Assembly (NCBI GenBank): GCA_009720755.1
Contig: WNKV01000011.1
Span: forward strand, 62,001 to 126,000
Reading direction: 5' to 3'
DNA from: Rhodoplanes serenus
GTDB taxonomy: Bacteria; Pseudomonadota; Alphaproteobacteria; Rhizobiales; Xanthobacteraceae
DNA length: 64,000 nucleotides
Below the pieces are notes generated by a model that ran no database searches, was not told the origin of the DNA, and saw nothing but the letters and a program-made list of their open reading frames with translations. The translations under genes and the position numbers were made by a program. Positions 43,193 through 53,005 of the stretch are shown here, one piece after another (the first letter of the stretch is position 1; each line of letters opens with the position of its first letter).

Positions 43193-44059
43193 ATGCTCCA
43201 CGTCGAGCTCGTGCTGCAAGGTCTGGTCAACGGCAGCATGTATGCCGTGATCGCCGTCGGCCTCACCCTGGTTTACGGCCTCCTGCGCATTCTCCATGTC
43301 GCCCATGCCGGGCTGTTCACCCTCGGCGCCTACATCACGGTGCTGATCACCAACGCGACCGGCAGCCTGCCGTTGGCGGTCGCGGTGTCAGCCGTCACGG
43401 TCGGGGTCGCCGGCATGCTGGTGTACCGGCTGCTCTACGAGCCGCTGCTCGACCGGCCGCCCTATGTGGCGCTGATCGCGTCCATCGGCCTGTTCATCTG
43501 CATGGAGGAGGGCTACCGCATCGTCTTCGGGCCGTATGGCAACTCGTTCGACACCATGCAGCTCACCGAGCGGATCAATATCGGGCCGATCGGGATGGCG
43601 GCGGCCGACGCCGCCATGCTGGTCGGCGCCGTCGTGCTGCTCACCGGGCTCGGCCTGTTGATGAAGCGCACTCGGTTCGGCGTCGCCTGGCGGGCCACCG
43701 TAACGGACCCGGCGATGGCGCGCGCCTTCGGCATCGACACCGTCAAGGTGCGCTATGTGAACTTCTTCATCGCCTCGGCGCTGGCGGCCGCGGCGGGTGC
43801 CCTCGTCGCCGTTCTCAACAATCTGGTCGAGCCCACCATGGGCAGCGTGCCGAGCTACAAGTCGCTCGCCATCATCGTGCTGGGCGGGCTCGGCAATGTC
43901 GGCGGCACGCTGGCGGCGGCGCTGCTGCTCGGTGTCATCGAGGCGTACGGCACCATCTATGCCGGGTCGTTCCTGGACCGCGACGCCATCGCGTTCGTGT
44001 TCCTGATCGCGGTGCTAATGGTGCGGCCCCAGGGCCTGTTCGCGACGGGGCGGCCATGA
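43193..44059 (+). CDS. LIV-type ABC transporter permease (LivH family), second cassette
   Basis: 288 residues, about eight membrane segments. LivH pattern at the start: LVNGSMYAVIAVGLTLVYGL then ILHVAHAGLFTLGAY; near the end IIVLGGLGNVGGTLAAALLLGV and RPQGLFATGRP. The ATG at 43193 was chosen because the family N-terminus begins there. Overlaps the next gene by 4 bp (ATGA). Confidence 0.9.
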   Translation: MLHVELVLQGLVNGSMYAVIAVGLTLVYGLLRILHVAHAGLFTLGAYITVLITNATGSLPLAVAVSAVTVGVAGMLVYRLLYEPLLDRPPYVALIASIGLFICMEEGYRIVFGPYGNSFDTMQLTERINIGPIGMAAADAAMLVGAVVLLTGLGLLMKRTRFGVAWRATVTDPAMARAFGIDTVKVRYVNFFIASALAAAAGALVAVLNNLVEPTMGSVPSYKSLAIIVLGGLGNVGGTLAAALLLGVIEAYGTIYAGSFLDRDAIAFVFLIAVLMVRPQGLFATGRP

Positions 44060-44913
44060 TCGGAGCCTACGAGATCACCCTGGTGGCGGTGGTCAGCATC
44101 AACCTGATGCTGGCGCTCGGCCTCAATCTCATCACCGGCTTCTGCGGCCAAGTCAGCCTCGGCCATGCCGCCTTCTTCGGCACCGGCGCCTATGCGGCGG
44201 CGCTGGCGGCCGGCGGCCTGTCGCTGCCGGTGGTGCTCGTCCTCGCCGGCCTCGTCGCCTGCGCGCTCGGCCTCCTGGTCGGCGTCGCCTCCCTGCGGGT
44301 GCGCGAGGATTTCCTCGCCATCACCACCATGGGGGTGGGCTTCGTGTTCCTCGGCTTCGTGCGCAAGCAGGGCTGGCTCGGCGCCGAGATGGGGCTGACC
44401 GACATTCCCGACCACGGCCTCGGCGACATCGGCTTCGTCGGCCTGTGCCTGGCGCTGGTCGCCGCCATGGCGGCTCTGTCCTGGCACATCAAGCGGAGCT
44501 GGATGGGCTTCGGCTTCGCGGCGGTCGCCGACGACGAGCGCACCGCCCGCACGCTCGGCATCAACGCCGCCGCCTACAAGCTCGCCGCCTTCGTGATCGG
44601 CACCTTCCTGGCCGGCGTGGCGGGCGCCGTGTATGCCTACTTCACCCGCTTCATCATCCCGAGCGCCTTCGGCTTCACGGTGTCGATCAGCATCCTCACG
44701 ATGGTGATCGTCGGCGGCGTCGGCTCGATCTGGGGTGTCGTCGCGGCCTGCGTGGTGCTGACCCTGCTGCCGGAGTTCAGCCGGGTCATCAACGACTACA
44801 AGCTGCTGCTGTACGGCGCCCTGATCGTGCTCACCATGCGATTCGCGCCGGGCGGGCTCGCCGGTCTCGTGCGCAGCCTCGTGGCGCGGCGCTCCACCGG
44901 AGGCGCGCCATGA
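44056..44913 (+). CDS. LIV-type ABC transporter permease (LivM family), second cassette
   Basis: 285 residues. LivM features: LMLALGLNLITGFCGQVSLGHAAFF, SLRVREDFLAITTMGVGF, then VTVSIS-like FGFTVSISILTMVIVGGVGSIWG. It lacks the 40-residue soluble start of the first cassette's LivM. Coupled at both ends by 4-bp overlaps. Confidence 0.9.
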   Translation: MIGAYEITLVAVVSINLMLALGLNLITGFCGQVSLGHAAFFGTGAYAAALAAGGLSLPVVLVLAGLVACALGLLVGVASLRVREDFLAITTMGVGFVFLGFVRKQGWLGAEMGLTDIPDHGLGDIGFVGLCLALVAAMAALSWHIKRSWMGFGFAAVADDERTARTLGINAAAYKLAAFVIGTFLAGVAGAVYAYFTRFIIPSAFGFTVSISILTMVIVGGVGSIWGVVAACVVLTLLPEFSRVINDYKLLLYGALIVLTMRFAPGGLAGLVRSLVARRSTGGAP

Positions 44914-45701
44914 CGACGCTGCTCGCGGTCGAGGACGTGCTGGTCCGCTTCGGCGGCATCGTGGCGCTCGGTGGGGTCAGCTTCTCGCTCGCCAAGGGCG
45001 AGCTGCTCGGCTTGATCGGGCCGAACGGCGCCGGCAAGACCACCATGCTGCACACGGTGATCGGCGTGGTGAAGCCGACCGAGGGGCGCATCCTGGTGGC
45101 GGACCGCGACGTCACCCGCCTCGCCCCCGACGCGCGCGCCCGCCTCGGCGTCGCGCTCACGCACCAGATCGTGCGGCCGTTCCGCGGCCTCAGCGTGCTC
45201 GACAACGTCACGCTGGCGGCCGGCTTCGCCAAGACCACGCATCTCGCCCGCGCCATCGTGTCGGTGTCGCGCACCGCCGAGCGGGCGCGCGCCCGCGAGC
45301 TTCTGGCGCTGGTCGGCATCGCCGACTACGCCGACGCGGCACCGGGCGTGCTGCCGCTCGGCGCGCTCAAGCGGCTGGAGGTGGCCCGTGCGCTCGCCAT
45401 CTCGCCCGCGGTGCTGCTGCTCGACGAGCCGCTGGCGGGGCTCAACTCGGTCGAGGCGGCGCGGCTCGCCGCGACGCTCGCGGACCTCAACGCCTCCGGC
45501 ATCACCATGATCCTGATCGAGCACAACCTCGCCAAGGTGGCCGAGATCTGCCCGCGCCTCGTGGTGCTCGACAACGGCCGCAAGATCGCCGACGGGCCGA
45601 CCGCCGCGGTGCTGGCCGACCCGCAGGTGATCGCCGCCTATATGGGGCAGGACACGAGCGGCCGCGAGCCGGGCCGGGAGGCCGCGCATGCTGGCGGTTG
45701 A
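44910..45701 (+). CDS. LIV-type ABC transporter ATPase (LivG family), second cassette
   Basis: 263 residues. Walker A GPNGAGKTTML, degenerate signature LPLGALKRLEVARAL, Walker B VLLLDEPLAGLN, switch LIEHNLAKVAE. It overlaps the following LivF gene by 14 bp. The signature departure (LPLGALKR) is usual for LivG partners. Confidence 0.92.
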   Translation: MTTLLAVEDVLVRFGGIVALGGVSFSLAKGELLGLIGPNGAGKTTMLHTVIGVVKPTEGRILVADRDVTRLAPDARARLGVALTHQIVRPFRGLSVLDNVTLAAGFAKTTHLARAIVSVSRTAERARARELLALVGIADYADAAPGVLPLGALKRLEVARALAISPAVLLLDEPLAGLNSVEAARLAATLADLNASGITMILIEHNLAKVAEICPRLVVLDNGRKIADGPTAAVLADPQVIAAYMGQDTSGREPGREAAHAGG

Positions 45702-46398
45702 CGGACTCACCTGCGGCTATGGCCGCGTGCTGGCGGTGCGCGACCTGTCGTTCGAGGCGCGGCCCGGCGAGGCGCTGGCGATCCTCGGTCCGAACGGGGC
45801 CGGCAAGTCGTCGACCCTGATGGCGGTGGCCGGGCAGGTCGCGGTCTCGGCCGGCACTATCCGGTTCGACGGCGAGGACGTCACCACGCTGTCGCCGATG
45901 GCGCGCTGCGCCCGCGGCATCGCGCTCGCCCCCGAGGGACGGCGGCTGTTCCGCGACCTCACGGTGCGCGAGAACCTGATCGTCGGCGGCTATGTGCGCC
46001 CGGCCCGCGACACCCACGCCGCCATGGAGCGGGTGCTCGACCTGTTCCCGCGCCTGAAGGAGCGGCTCGACAACCTGGCCGGCTCGCTCTCCGGTGGCGA
46101 GCAGCAGATGACGGCGATCGGCCGCGCCATGATGGCGGCGCCGCGGCTGCTGCTGATCGACGAGGTGTCGCTCGGGCTGATGCCGAAGAACGTCGACATC
46201 TGCTACGAGGCGCTCGACGCGCTGCGCCGTGCCGGCCTCACCATCGTGCTGGTGGAGCAGAGCCTGGAGCGCGTGCTGGCGATGGCCGACCGGGTGATCG
46301 TGCTCGAATCCGGCCGCCTCGCCTGGGCCGGCACCGCCGCCGAGGCGCGCGGCAACCCGGAGGTCGTGCGCGCCTACATGGGCGGTGCCGCGGTGTGA
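45688..46398 (+). CDS. LIV-type ABC transporter ATPase (LivF family), second cassette
   Basis: 236 residues, the normal LivF length, with Walker A GPNGAGKSSTLMA, signature LSGGEQQMTAIG, Walker B LLLIDEVSLGLMP and switch LVEQSLERVLA. It ends without the long repeat tail found in the LivF-like protein of the first cassette. Last gene of the operon, converging on hutF with a 10-bp gap. Confidence 0.93.
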   Translation: MLAVDGLTCGYGRVLAVRDLSFEARPGEALAILGPNGAGKSSTLMAVAGQVAVSAGTIRFDGEDVTTLSPMARCARGIALAPEGRRLFRDLTVRENLIVGGYVRPARDTHAAMERVLDLFPRLKERLDNLAGSLSGGEQQMTAIGRAMMAAPRLLLIDEVSLGLMPKNVDICYEALDALRRAGLTIVLVEQSLERVLAMADRVIVLESGRLAWAGTAAEARGNPEVVRAYMGGAAV

Positions 46399-46408
46399 GG
46401 GGCCGCCG

Positions 46409-47800
46409 TCACGCCGCGAGGATGCGCCGCAGCGTCGCGAGATAGCGCGCCGTGATCGCCTGGCGGGCGCGGTGGTGCCCGTCGCGCACGACGATCTCGC
46501 CGCTCGCCATCACGGTCGTTACCGCCTCGCGGCCGGCGACGAACAGCCAGAGATCGATCAGCCGGTCGATCGATCGGCCGCCGGTCGCGTCGCCCGCGAC
46601 GGCGGCGAGATCGGGATGCGTGGTGTCGAGCACCACGAGATCGGCCCGCCGGCCGACCGCGATCGCTCCGATCGGCTGACCGAGCGCCTGGGCGCCGCCG
46701 GCGAGTGCCTCGCCGAGGAGCCGCCGGCCGGTCGATTCGCCTTCGGCGGTCGCCATCACGTTGCGGGCGCGGTGTGCGAGGCGCTGCGAGTATTCGAGCT
46801 GACGCAGCTCGCCGGCCGGATCGATGTCGATGTTGGAGTCGGTGCCGATCCCGAACCGGCCGCCTGTTTCCAGATAGCGCGCGCCGTCGAAGATGCCGTC
46901 ACCGAGCGACGCCTCGGTGAGCGGGCACAGGCCCGCCACCGCGCCCGCACGGGCGAGCCGCACGGTCTCGTCCGGGGTCGTGTGGGTCGTGTGGATCAGG
47001 CACCAGCGGGCATCGACCGGCATCTCGTCGAGCAGCCAGGCGACCGGCCGGCGGCCCGACCAGGCGACGCAGTCCTCGACCTCCTTGACCTGCTCGGCGG
47101 CGTGGATGTGGATCGGCCCGCCGGGCGCGAGCGCAACGGCGGCCCGCAGTGTCTCCGGCGTGACGGCGCGGAGCGAGTGCGGCGCCACGCCCACCGTTCC
47201 GCTCGGCACCGCGGCGACGATCTCGCGGCTGCGCGCGACCAGCCGCGCGAAGCGGTCCGGATCGTTGAGGAACCGCCGCTGGCCCTCGACCGGCGGGGCG
47301 CCGCCGAAACCGCCGTGGCCATACAGCGACGGCAGGAGCGTGAGGCCGATGCCGGTCGCGTGCGCGGCCGCCGCCATGCGGCCGGCCATCTCGCCGAGAT
47401 CGGCATAGGGGCGGCCGTCGATGTCGTGATGGAGGTAGTGGAACTCGGCGACGGCGGTGAAGCCGCGCTCCAGCATCTGCATGTAGGCGAAGGCGGCGAT
47501 CGCCTCGGCATCGTCCGGCGTCAGCCGGGCGAGAAAGCGGTACATCACCTCGCGCCAGGTCCAGAAGCTGTCGGAGGCGGGGCCGCGCCGCTCGGCGAGA
47601 CCCGCCATGCCGCGCTGGAAGGCGTGGCAGTGCAGGTTTGGCACGCCCGGCAGCGCGAGGCCGGCGATGCGCTCGGTGCCCGGCGCGACGGCGGCGCCCG
47701 GCTCCACCGCGATGAAGCGTCCGTCCGCGATCTCGACCCGCACGTTCTGCGCGAAGCCGTGTGGCAGCAGCGCCTGCGCGAGCAGGAATGCTCCGGTCAT
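46409..47800 (-). CDS. hutF: Formimidoylglutamate deiminase HutF
   Basis: 463 residues. Amidohydrolase metal site [18 protein letters not shown] near residue 50, the later [38 protein letters not shown] and [11 protein letters not shown], all typical of HutF. It converts N-formimino-L-glutamate to N-formyl-L-glutamate and ammonia, the branch that needs HutG afterwards. HutG is not in the window. It is divergent from hutI with a 140-bp spacer that carries a candidate operator. Confidence 0.93.
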   Translation of the reverse strand: MTGAFLLAQALLPHGFAQNVRVEIADGRFIAVEPGAAVAPGTERIAGLALPGVPNLHCHAFQRGMAGLAERRGPASDSFWTWREVMYRFLARLTPDDAEAIAAFAYMQMLERGFTAVAEFHYLHHDIDGRPYADLGEMAGRMAAAAHATGIGLTLLPSLYGHGGFGGAPPVEGQRRFLNDPDRFARLVARSREIVAAVPSGTVGVAPHSLRAVTPETLRAAVALAPGGPIHIHAAEQVKEVEDCVAWSGRRPVAWLLDEMPVDARWCLIHTTHTTPDETVRLARAGAVAGLCPLTEASLGDGIFDGARYLETGGRFGIGTDSNIDIDPAGELRQLEYSQRLAHRARNVMATAEGESTGRRLLGEALAGGAQALGQPIGAIAVGRRADLVVLDTTHPDLAAVAGDATGGRSIDRLIDLWLFVAGREAVTTVMASGEIVVRDGHHRARQAITARYLATLRRILAA

Positions 47801-47898
47801 CGATCCAGTCCTCCTTCACGTCTCCCCACCTGCGGCGACAGGGAGCGGCGATGCTGTGCGACACCGCGCGCCGGACCATAGCGAAGCGTGTGGCGATT

Positions 47899-47912
47899 TT
47901 GTATGGAAACAA
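47899..47912. promoter_or_regulatory. Candidate operator in the hutF-hutI spacer
   Basis: TTGTATGGAAACAA, an imperfect inverted repeat with perfect TTGT/ACAA arms, lies between the divergent hut genes. It resembles the TTGTAT-containing sites bound by GntR-type HutC repressors, but no hutC gene is visible. Low certainty. Confidence 0.3.
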
Positions 47913-47940
47913 CTCGGACATCGGCGCGACGGAGCGGCTC

Positions 47941-49143
47941 ATGCGGTTCGACAGGATCTGGCGCGACGCACGCCTTGTGACTCTGGCGTCCAACCGGCCG
48001 GGGCTCGGGCTGATCGAGCGCGGCGCCATCGCGACGACCGAAGGCCGCATCGCCTTCGTGGGTCCCGAGGCCGACTTGCCGGCGAATGCCGACGCGGCCG
48101 AGACGATCCGGCTCGACGGCCGCCTGGTGCTGCCTGGCCTGATCGACTGCCACACCCATCTGGTCTATGGCGGCAGCCGCGCGAAAGAGTTCGAGATGCG
48201 GCTGGCCGGCGCGAGTTACGAGGAGATCGCGCGCTCGGGCGGCGGCATCGTCTCGACCGTGCGGGCGACGCGCGCCGCGAGCGAGGACGAGCTGGTGGCG
48301 AGCGCGCGGGCGCGGCTCGACCGGCTGATCGCCGAGGGCGTCACCACGGTGGAGATCAAGTCCGGCTATGGGCTCGATGCCGAGACCGAGCGGCGCATGC
48401 TGCGGGCCGCGCGCCGGCTCGGCCGCGAGGCGCCGGTGCGGGTCCTCACCACCTATCTGGGCGCCCACGCGATGCCGCCGGGCGAGACCGATCAGGACGC
48501 CTATGTGGCGGCGGTCTGCGATCTCGTTCCGGCGCTGGCGCGCGACAAGCTCGCCGATGCGGTCGATGCCTTCTGTGAAGGCATCGCCTTCTCGCCGGAG
48601 CAGACGGGGCGCGTGTTCGCGGCCGCCGAGGCGGCGGGCCTGCCGGTGAAGCTGCACGCCGATCAGCTCTCAAATCTGCACGGTGCGCGGCTCGCCGCCT
48701 CACATGGCGCGCTGTCGGCCGATCACCTCGAATACACCGACGAGGAGGGCGCCGCCGCGATGGCGCGGGCCGGCACCGTCGCGGTGCTGCTGCCCGGCGC
48801 CTTCTACGTGCTGCGCGAAACCCGGAAGCCGCCGATCGAGGCGTTCCGCCGGCACGGCACCCGCATGGCGCTCGCCACCGACTGCAATCCCGGCACCTCG
48901 CCGGTCACCTCGCTGTTGCTGATCATGAACATGGGCGCGACGCTGTTCCGCCTCACCGTCGACGAGGCGATCGCCGGGGTGACGCGCGAGGCCGCCCATG
49001 CGCTCGGGCTCGCCGCCGAGATCGGCACGCTGGAGACCGGCAAGCGCTGCGACCTCGCCATCTTCGACGTCGATGCGCCGGCCGAGCTGGTCTATCGCAT
49101 CGGTTTCAATCCGCTGTTCTCGCGTGTCTACGGAGGCACGTGA
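47941..49143 (+). CDS. hutI: Imidazolonepropionase HutI
   Basis: 400 residues, the usual length. Metal site [39 protein letters not shown], the LHADQLSN segment and [12 protein letters not shown] are all present. It opens 4-imidazolone-5-propionate to N-formimino-L-glutamate. The ATG at 47941 was chosen because the family N-terminus begins there; a longer in-frame extension would run through the hutF-hutI promoter region. It is 192 bp ahead of hutU. Confidence 0.95.
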   Translation: MRFDRIWRDARLVTLASNRPGLGLIERGAIATTEGRIAFVGPEADLPANADAAETIRLDGRLVLPGLIDCHTHLVYGGSRAKEFEMRLAGASYEEIARSGGGIVSTVRATRAASEDELVASARARLDRLIAEGVTTVEIKSGYGLDAETERRMLRAARRLGREAPVRVLTTYLGAHAMPPGETDQDAYVAAVCDLVPALARDKLADAVDAFCEGIAFSPEQTGRVFAAAEAAGLPVKLHADQLSNLHGARLAASHGALSADHLEYTDEEGAAAMARAGTVAVLLPGAFYVLRETRKPPIEAFRRHGTRMALATDCNPGTSPVTSLLLIMNMGATLFRLTVDEAIAGVTREAAHALGLAAEIGTLETGKRCDLAIFDVDAPAELVYRIGFNPLFSRVYGGT

Positions 49144-49335
49144 TGTCGTGTGGCCGGAGCGCCGCGTCGACGCGAGAGGAGCGGCAATCTCTTCCCCCGT
49201 CATGGCCGGGCTCGTCCCGCCCATCTACGTCTCGGCGGCTGAACGACGTGGATGCCCGCGACGAGCGCGGGCACGACGACCGAGAGTGTGGCCGGCGTCC
49301 CGGCTCCTCTCGCCAACCCGCGTAAGGACATCGCC

Positions 49336-51015
49336 ATGACTCGCATCGACTCCGCCCGCATCGACAACGCCCGCACCATCCGCGCTCCGCACGGCAACAC
49401 GCTCTCGGCCAAGAGCTGGCTGACCGAGGCGCCGCTGCGCATGCTGATGAACAATCTCGATCCCGACGTCGCCGAGAAGCCGGGCGAGCTGGTCGTCTAT
49501 GGCGGCATCGGCCGGGCGGCGCGCAATTGGGAGAGCTTCGACCGCATCGTCGCGGCGCTGCGTGCGCTCGACGCCGACGAGACCCTGCTGGTGCAGTCGG
49601 GCAAGCCAGTGGCGGTGCTGCGCACCCACGCGGATGCGCCGCGCGTGCTGATCGCCAACTCCAACCTGGTGCCGCACTGGGCCACCTGGGACCACTTCAA
49701 CGCGCTCGATCGTCAGGGCCTGATGATGTACGGCCAGATGACGGCGGGCTCGTGGATCTATATCGGCTCGCAGGGCATCGTGCAGGGCACCTACGAAACC
49801 TTCGCGGAGCTGGGGCGGCGCCACTACGGCGGCGATCTTTCGGGCCGATGGATTCTCACCGCCGGCCTCGGCGGCATGGGCGGCGCGCAGCCGCTCGCCG
49901 CCGTGATGGCGGGGGCCTCGTGCCTGGTCGTCGAGTGTCAGCCGAGCCGCATCGAGATGCGGTTGCGCACCGGCTATCTCGACGTCGCGGCGCAATCGCT
50001 CGACGAGGCGCTGGAGATCATCCGGCGGTCGTGCGCCGAGAAGAAGCCGACCTCGGTCGGCGTGCTCGGCAACGCCGCCGAGATTTTTCCTGAGCTGTTC
50101 CGCCGCGGCATCCGTCCGGATGCGGTCACCGATCAGACCTCGGCGCACGATCCGGTCAACGGCTATCTGCCCAAGGGCTGGACGCTGGCGGACTGGGCGA
50201 CCAAGCGCGAGAGCGACCCGAAGGCGGTCGAGCAGGCGGCCAAGCGCTCGATGGTCGATCACGTCAAGGCGATGCTCGACTTTCATCGCGCCGGCGTGCC
50301 GACCGTCGACTACGGCAACAACATCCGTCAGATGGCGCGCGACGAAGGGCTCGCCGATGCGTTCGCGTTCCCGGGCTTCGTGCCGGCCTATATCCGCCCG
50401 CTGTTCTGCCGCGGCATCGGCCCGTTCCGCTGGGCGGCGCTGTCGGGCGATCCCGCCGACATTCTGCGCGCGGACGAGGCGGTCAAGGAGCTTCTGCCGG
50501 ACGACAAGCATCTGCACACCTGGATCGACATGGCGCAGAAGCGCATCAAGTTCCAGGGGCTGCCGGCGCGCATCTGCTGGCTGGGGCTGGGCGATCGCCA
50601 CCGCGTCGGCCTCGCTCTGAACGAGCTGGTGGCGAAGGGCGAGATCAGCGCCCCGATCGTGATCGGACGTGATCATCTCGACTCGGGCAGCGTGGCGAGC
50701 CCCAACCGCGAGACCGAGGCGATGCTGGACGGCTCCGACGCGGTGTCGGACTGGCCGCTGCTCAATGCCCTCGTGAACTGCGCGAGCGGCGCCACCTGGG
50801 TCTCGCTGCATCACGGCGGCGGCGTCGGCATGGGCTACTCGCAGCATGCCGGCATGGTGATCGTGGCGGACGGCACGCCGGAGGCGGCGCGCCGGCTCGC
50901 GCGGGTGCTGTGGAACGATCCGGCCACCGGGGTGATCCGCCACGCCGATGCCGGCTACGACATCGCCAGGGACTGCGCCCGCGAGAAGGGGCTGACGATG
51001 CCGAGCCTCGTTTGA
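49336..51015 (+). CDS. hutU: Urocanate hydratase HutU
   Basis: 559 residues, typical size. NAD-binding and active-site text: [62 protein letters not shown] and [16 protein letters not shown]. It hydrates urocanate to imidazolonepropionate with NAD as an electrophile, feeding HutI. An AAGGA ribosome site precedes ATG 49336. In many Rhizobiales hutH lies beside these genes; here hutU is followed at once by a convergent transporter gene. Confidence 0.97.
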   Translation: MTRIDSARIDNARTIRAPHGNTLSAKSWLTEAPLRMLMNNLDPDVAEKPGELVVYGGIGRAARNWESFDRIVAALRALDADETLLVQSGKPVAVLRTHADAPRVLIANSNLVPHWATWDHFNALDRQGLMMYGQMTAGSWIYIGSQGIVQGTYETFAELGRRHYGGDLSGRWILTAGLGGMGGAQPLAAVMAGASCLVVECQPSRIEMRLRTGYLDVAAQSLDEALEIIRRSCAEKKPTSVGVLGNAAEIFPELFRRGIRPDAVTDQTSAHDPVNGYLPKGWTLADWATKRESDPKAVEQAAKRSMVDHVKAMLDFHRAGVPTVDYGNNIRQMARDEGLADAFAFPGFVPAYIRPLFCRGIGPFRWAALSGDPADILRADEAVKELLPDDKHLHTWIDMAQKRIKFQGLPARICWLGLGDRHRVGLALNELVAKGEISAPIVIGRDHLDSGSVASPNRETEAMLDGSDAVSDWPLLNALVNCASGATWVSLHHGGGVGMGYSQHAGMVIVADGTPEAARRLARVLWNDPATGVIRHADAGYDIARDCAREKGLTMPSLV

Positions 51016-51024
51016 CGGCGGCCA

Positions 51025-51969
51025 TCAATCCGCCCAGGCCGGATCGGCCGTGAACACGATGGTGAGCCAGCGGTCGGGGCCGTCGCCGCCGATCGCGGCG
51101 GCGACCTCGTCGCGGATGCGGTCGTGCTCGCGGATCGGCGTCACCGTCCAGTCGGGCGGCGTGATGAAATGCAGCTCGATCTGGCGCGAGCGGCCGACCT
51201 TGGCCACATAGGCACGGAACGACAGCATGCCGTAGCGCCGCACGGCGTCCCGGGCGATTGTCTCGACGTGCTCACGCAGCTCGTTCGGCGCCATCAGCAT
51301 GATGTCGAACAGCGCCTGCTTAGCGGTGCCGAACGGCAGCGGGATGATGACCAGGCAGATCAGCGTCAGCACCAGCGGGTCGATATACGGCGTATAGGCG
51401 CCGAGCCCGGCGCGCGTCATCAGCCAGCCGATGCCGAAGGCGAGCACCAGCGCCGCCGTGATGCCGCCCGACATCATCCACGCCTTGGCGTCGAGGGCGA
51501 CGAAGTCGGACTTCAGGCGCCGATTGATCCGCGTCTCCCACCATGCCATGCCGGCGCACACCAGGAACGTCACCACGGCGTAGACGACGGCGATCCCGAA
51601 GGCGAGGTCGTGGCCGCCCGCCAGCAGGCTGGTGACCGCATTGATCAGCGCATAGACCGATACGCCCATCAGCATCGTCGCATTGAGCCCGAGCACGAGC
51701 GGCTCGAGATGCCAGAAGCCGAGCTGGAAGCGACGATGCAGCGGGCTCTCGGGCGAGGTCTCGGCCGCATAGGCGGCGATCGCGCGGGCGACCGCGAGGG
51801 CGAGGCCGCTCATCGCGGCGTCGACCAGCGAATAGGTGCCGTCGAACGCGATGGCGAACGAGCCCGACAGAATACCGAACAGGATGCCGATGGCGGCTAT
51901 GCCGACGGTGGCGATGATGGAGGTGCGAAGGACGGTTTGCTCATTGCACATGATGACACGACGCGGCAT
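51025..51969 (-). CDS. Cation diffusion facilitator family protein, atypical metal site
   Basis: 314 residues with six membrane helices and a C-terminal dimerisation domain (about 215-314, AYVAKVGRSRQIELHFITPP). The second helix has FDGTYSLVDAA, with two Asp at an unusual spacing. The fifth helix, usually carrying HXXXD, reads ALDAKAWMMSGGITA and so lacks both. It belongs to the CDF-like branch without the classical zinc site; metal and direction are unknown. The start at 51969 sits 3 nt from a perfect hairpin; in-frame Met at 51951 (MCNEQT) is a good alternative. Confidence 0.75.
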   Translation of the reverse strand: MPRRVIMCNEQTVLRTSIIATVGIAAIGILFGILSGSFAIAFDGTYSLVDAAMSGLALAVARAIAAYAAETSPESPLHRRFQLGFWHLEPLVLGLNATMLMGVSVYALINAVTSLLAGGHDLAFGIAVVYAVVTFLVCAGMAWWETRINRRLKSDFVALDAKAWMMSGGITAALVLAFGIGWLMTRAGLGAYTPYIDPLVLTLICLVIIPLPFGTAKQALFDIMLMAPNELREHVETIARDAVRRYGMLSFRAYVAKVGRSRQIELHFITPPDWTVTPIREHDRIRDEVAAAIGGDGPDRWLTIVFTADPAWAD

Positions 51970-51972
51970 CGC

Positions 51973-51991
51973 GTCGGATCGTCGATCCGAC
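51973..51991. promoter_or_regulatory. Perfect inverted repeat at the CDF gene start
   Basis: GTCGGATC (51973-51980), GTC, GATCCGAC (51984-51991): an 8-bp perfect stem. It would occlude initiation at 51969 but leave 51951 free, or it could be a protein-binding site. Confidence 0.4.
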
Positions 51992-52550
51992 GGGCGCTCG
52001 CCCCGGATTTGGAGTTCGCTCGCGTGCCGTGGCGGCGCGCGCGTGTGCGCGCGAGCCGTGACGGCACGCCGGATGAGGACGACAGGACGAAAACAGTTCG
52101 CGCGATGACGAACCCGGCCATGCGCCGGGATGTGCGCGACGTCGCAGCGGCGCCGACGGGCGCGGCTGCGACGGTCAGACCCGTCGTGCGATGGTTCGCA
52201 ACGACCCGCTCGGCCGGGTCGACCAGCCGAGCACGATCGATGTGTTACGTGGTCCCATGATGGGGCTCGCCTCTCACGATCGATATAGGAAGAGTATAGG
52301 GAGCCGACGGAGAGGCGGCAAGCCAGGCTGCCATGCGGATCGTTCGGCGCATCATGTCGGGCGATCTGATCACGACATGACGGTTGATCGCGGAAGGCTT
52401 GCGGTTTGTTGCGCCGAGGCCGGCGGCACGATGCTTTCTAGCCTGTCGCCAGGCTCACGATCTCCGATCGACCATGGCGGCGCACCGGCTGCGCGGCCCT
52501 TGGCCGCACGTCTCGGTCTCATACGAGATCCGGCTGATCAATTCGGTGGT

Positions 52551-52647
52551 CATTCCGGAAGCCGCGAAGCGGCTATCCGGAGTCCAGCCGAGAACTCCGA
52601 GGTTGCCGCTGGATTCCGGGCTCGCCGCTGCGCGGCCCCCCGGAATG
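52551..52647. repeat. CATTCCGG...CCGGAATG inverted intergenic repeat
   Basis: Ends are CATTCCGG (52551-52558) and CCGGAATG (52640-52647), with inner paired arms around AGTCCAGCC and CTGGATTCCGGG. The layout matches a short repeat very common between genes in Hyphomicrobiales (recognised by type). Located downstream of the leftward DUF4387 gene, where it may help end transcription. Confidence 0.65.
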
Positions 52648-52675
52648 ACGGCGCACTGATCACCCGAAAATAGTA

Positions 52676-53005
52676 TCAGTCGTCCAGCACCTCGAAGCTC
52701 AGCTCGAGCAGCGGAGCGTGCTGCTGGGCACCGTAGACGTCGGCATCACCGACGGCGCCGGAGGCGAGCGGTCGCTTCAGCGTGATCTTGATGGCGGACG
52801 CGGGATCGAAGGCCACAATCGACAGGACGTCGCTCTCGGCGATGCCGTACAGCGCCGCGATGCGCGCCGGCGACAGCACCTCGCTTTGGCGCAGGCGTTG
52901 GTACCAGACCGGATCGCCCACCATGATGTCGAGCGTCAGCTCGAACGGTCCGGCGTTCTTGGAGCGAATCACGCCGGCGATGTCGACGAGGCGAATCGTG
53001 GTCAT
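52676..53005 (-). CDS. DUF4387 domain protein
   Basis: 109 residues: IRLVDIAGVIRSKNAGPFELTLDIMVGDPVWYQ is the DUF4387 signature. These proteins are found beside, or fused to, AtuA-like (DUF1446) proteins. Here it overlaps the AtuA-like gene by 4 bp on the same strand. Function unknown; probably a small subunit of the same enzyme. Confidence 0.82.
   Translation of the reverse strand: MTTIRLVDIAGVIRSKNAGPFELTLDIMVGDPVWYQRLRQSEVLSPARIAALYGIAESDVLSIVAFDPASAIKITLKRPLASGAVGDADVYGAQQHAPLLELSFEVLDD

Larger units (their letters stand above)
51970..52675. other. Long spacer, no gene recognised
   Basis: 706 bp between the 5' end of the CDF gene and the 3' end of the DUF4387 gene, which are co-directional. 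Holds the hairpin at 51973 and the repeat at 52551-52647. Short ORFs lack motifs. The segment around 52220-52320 is less GC-rich (TATAGGAAGAGTATAGGG) and could carry a promoter. Confidence 0.55.
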
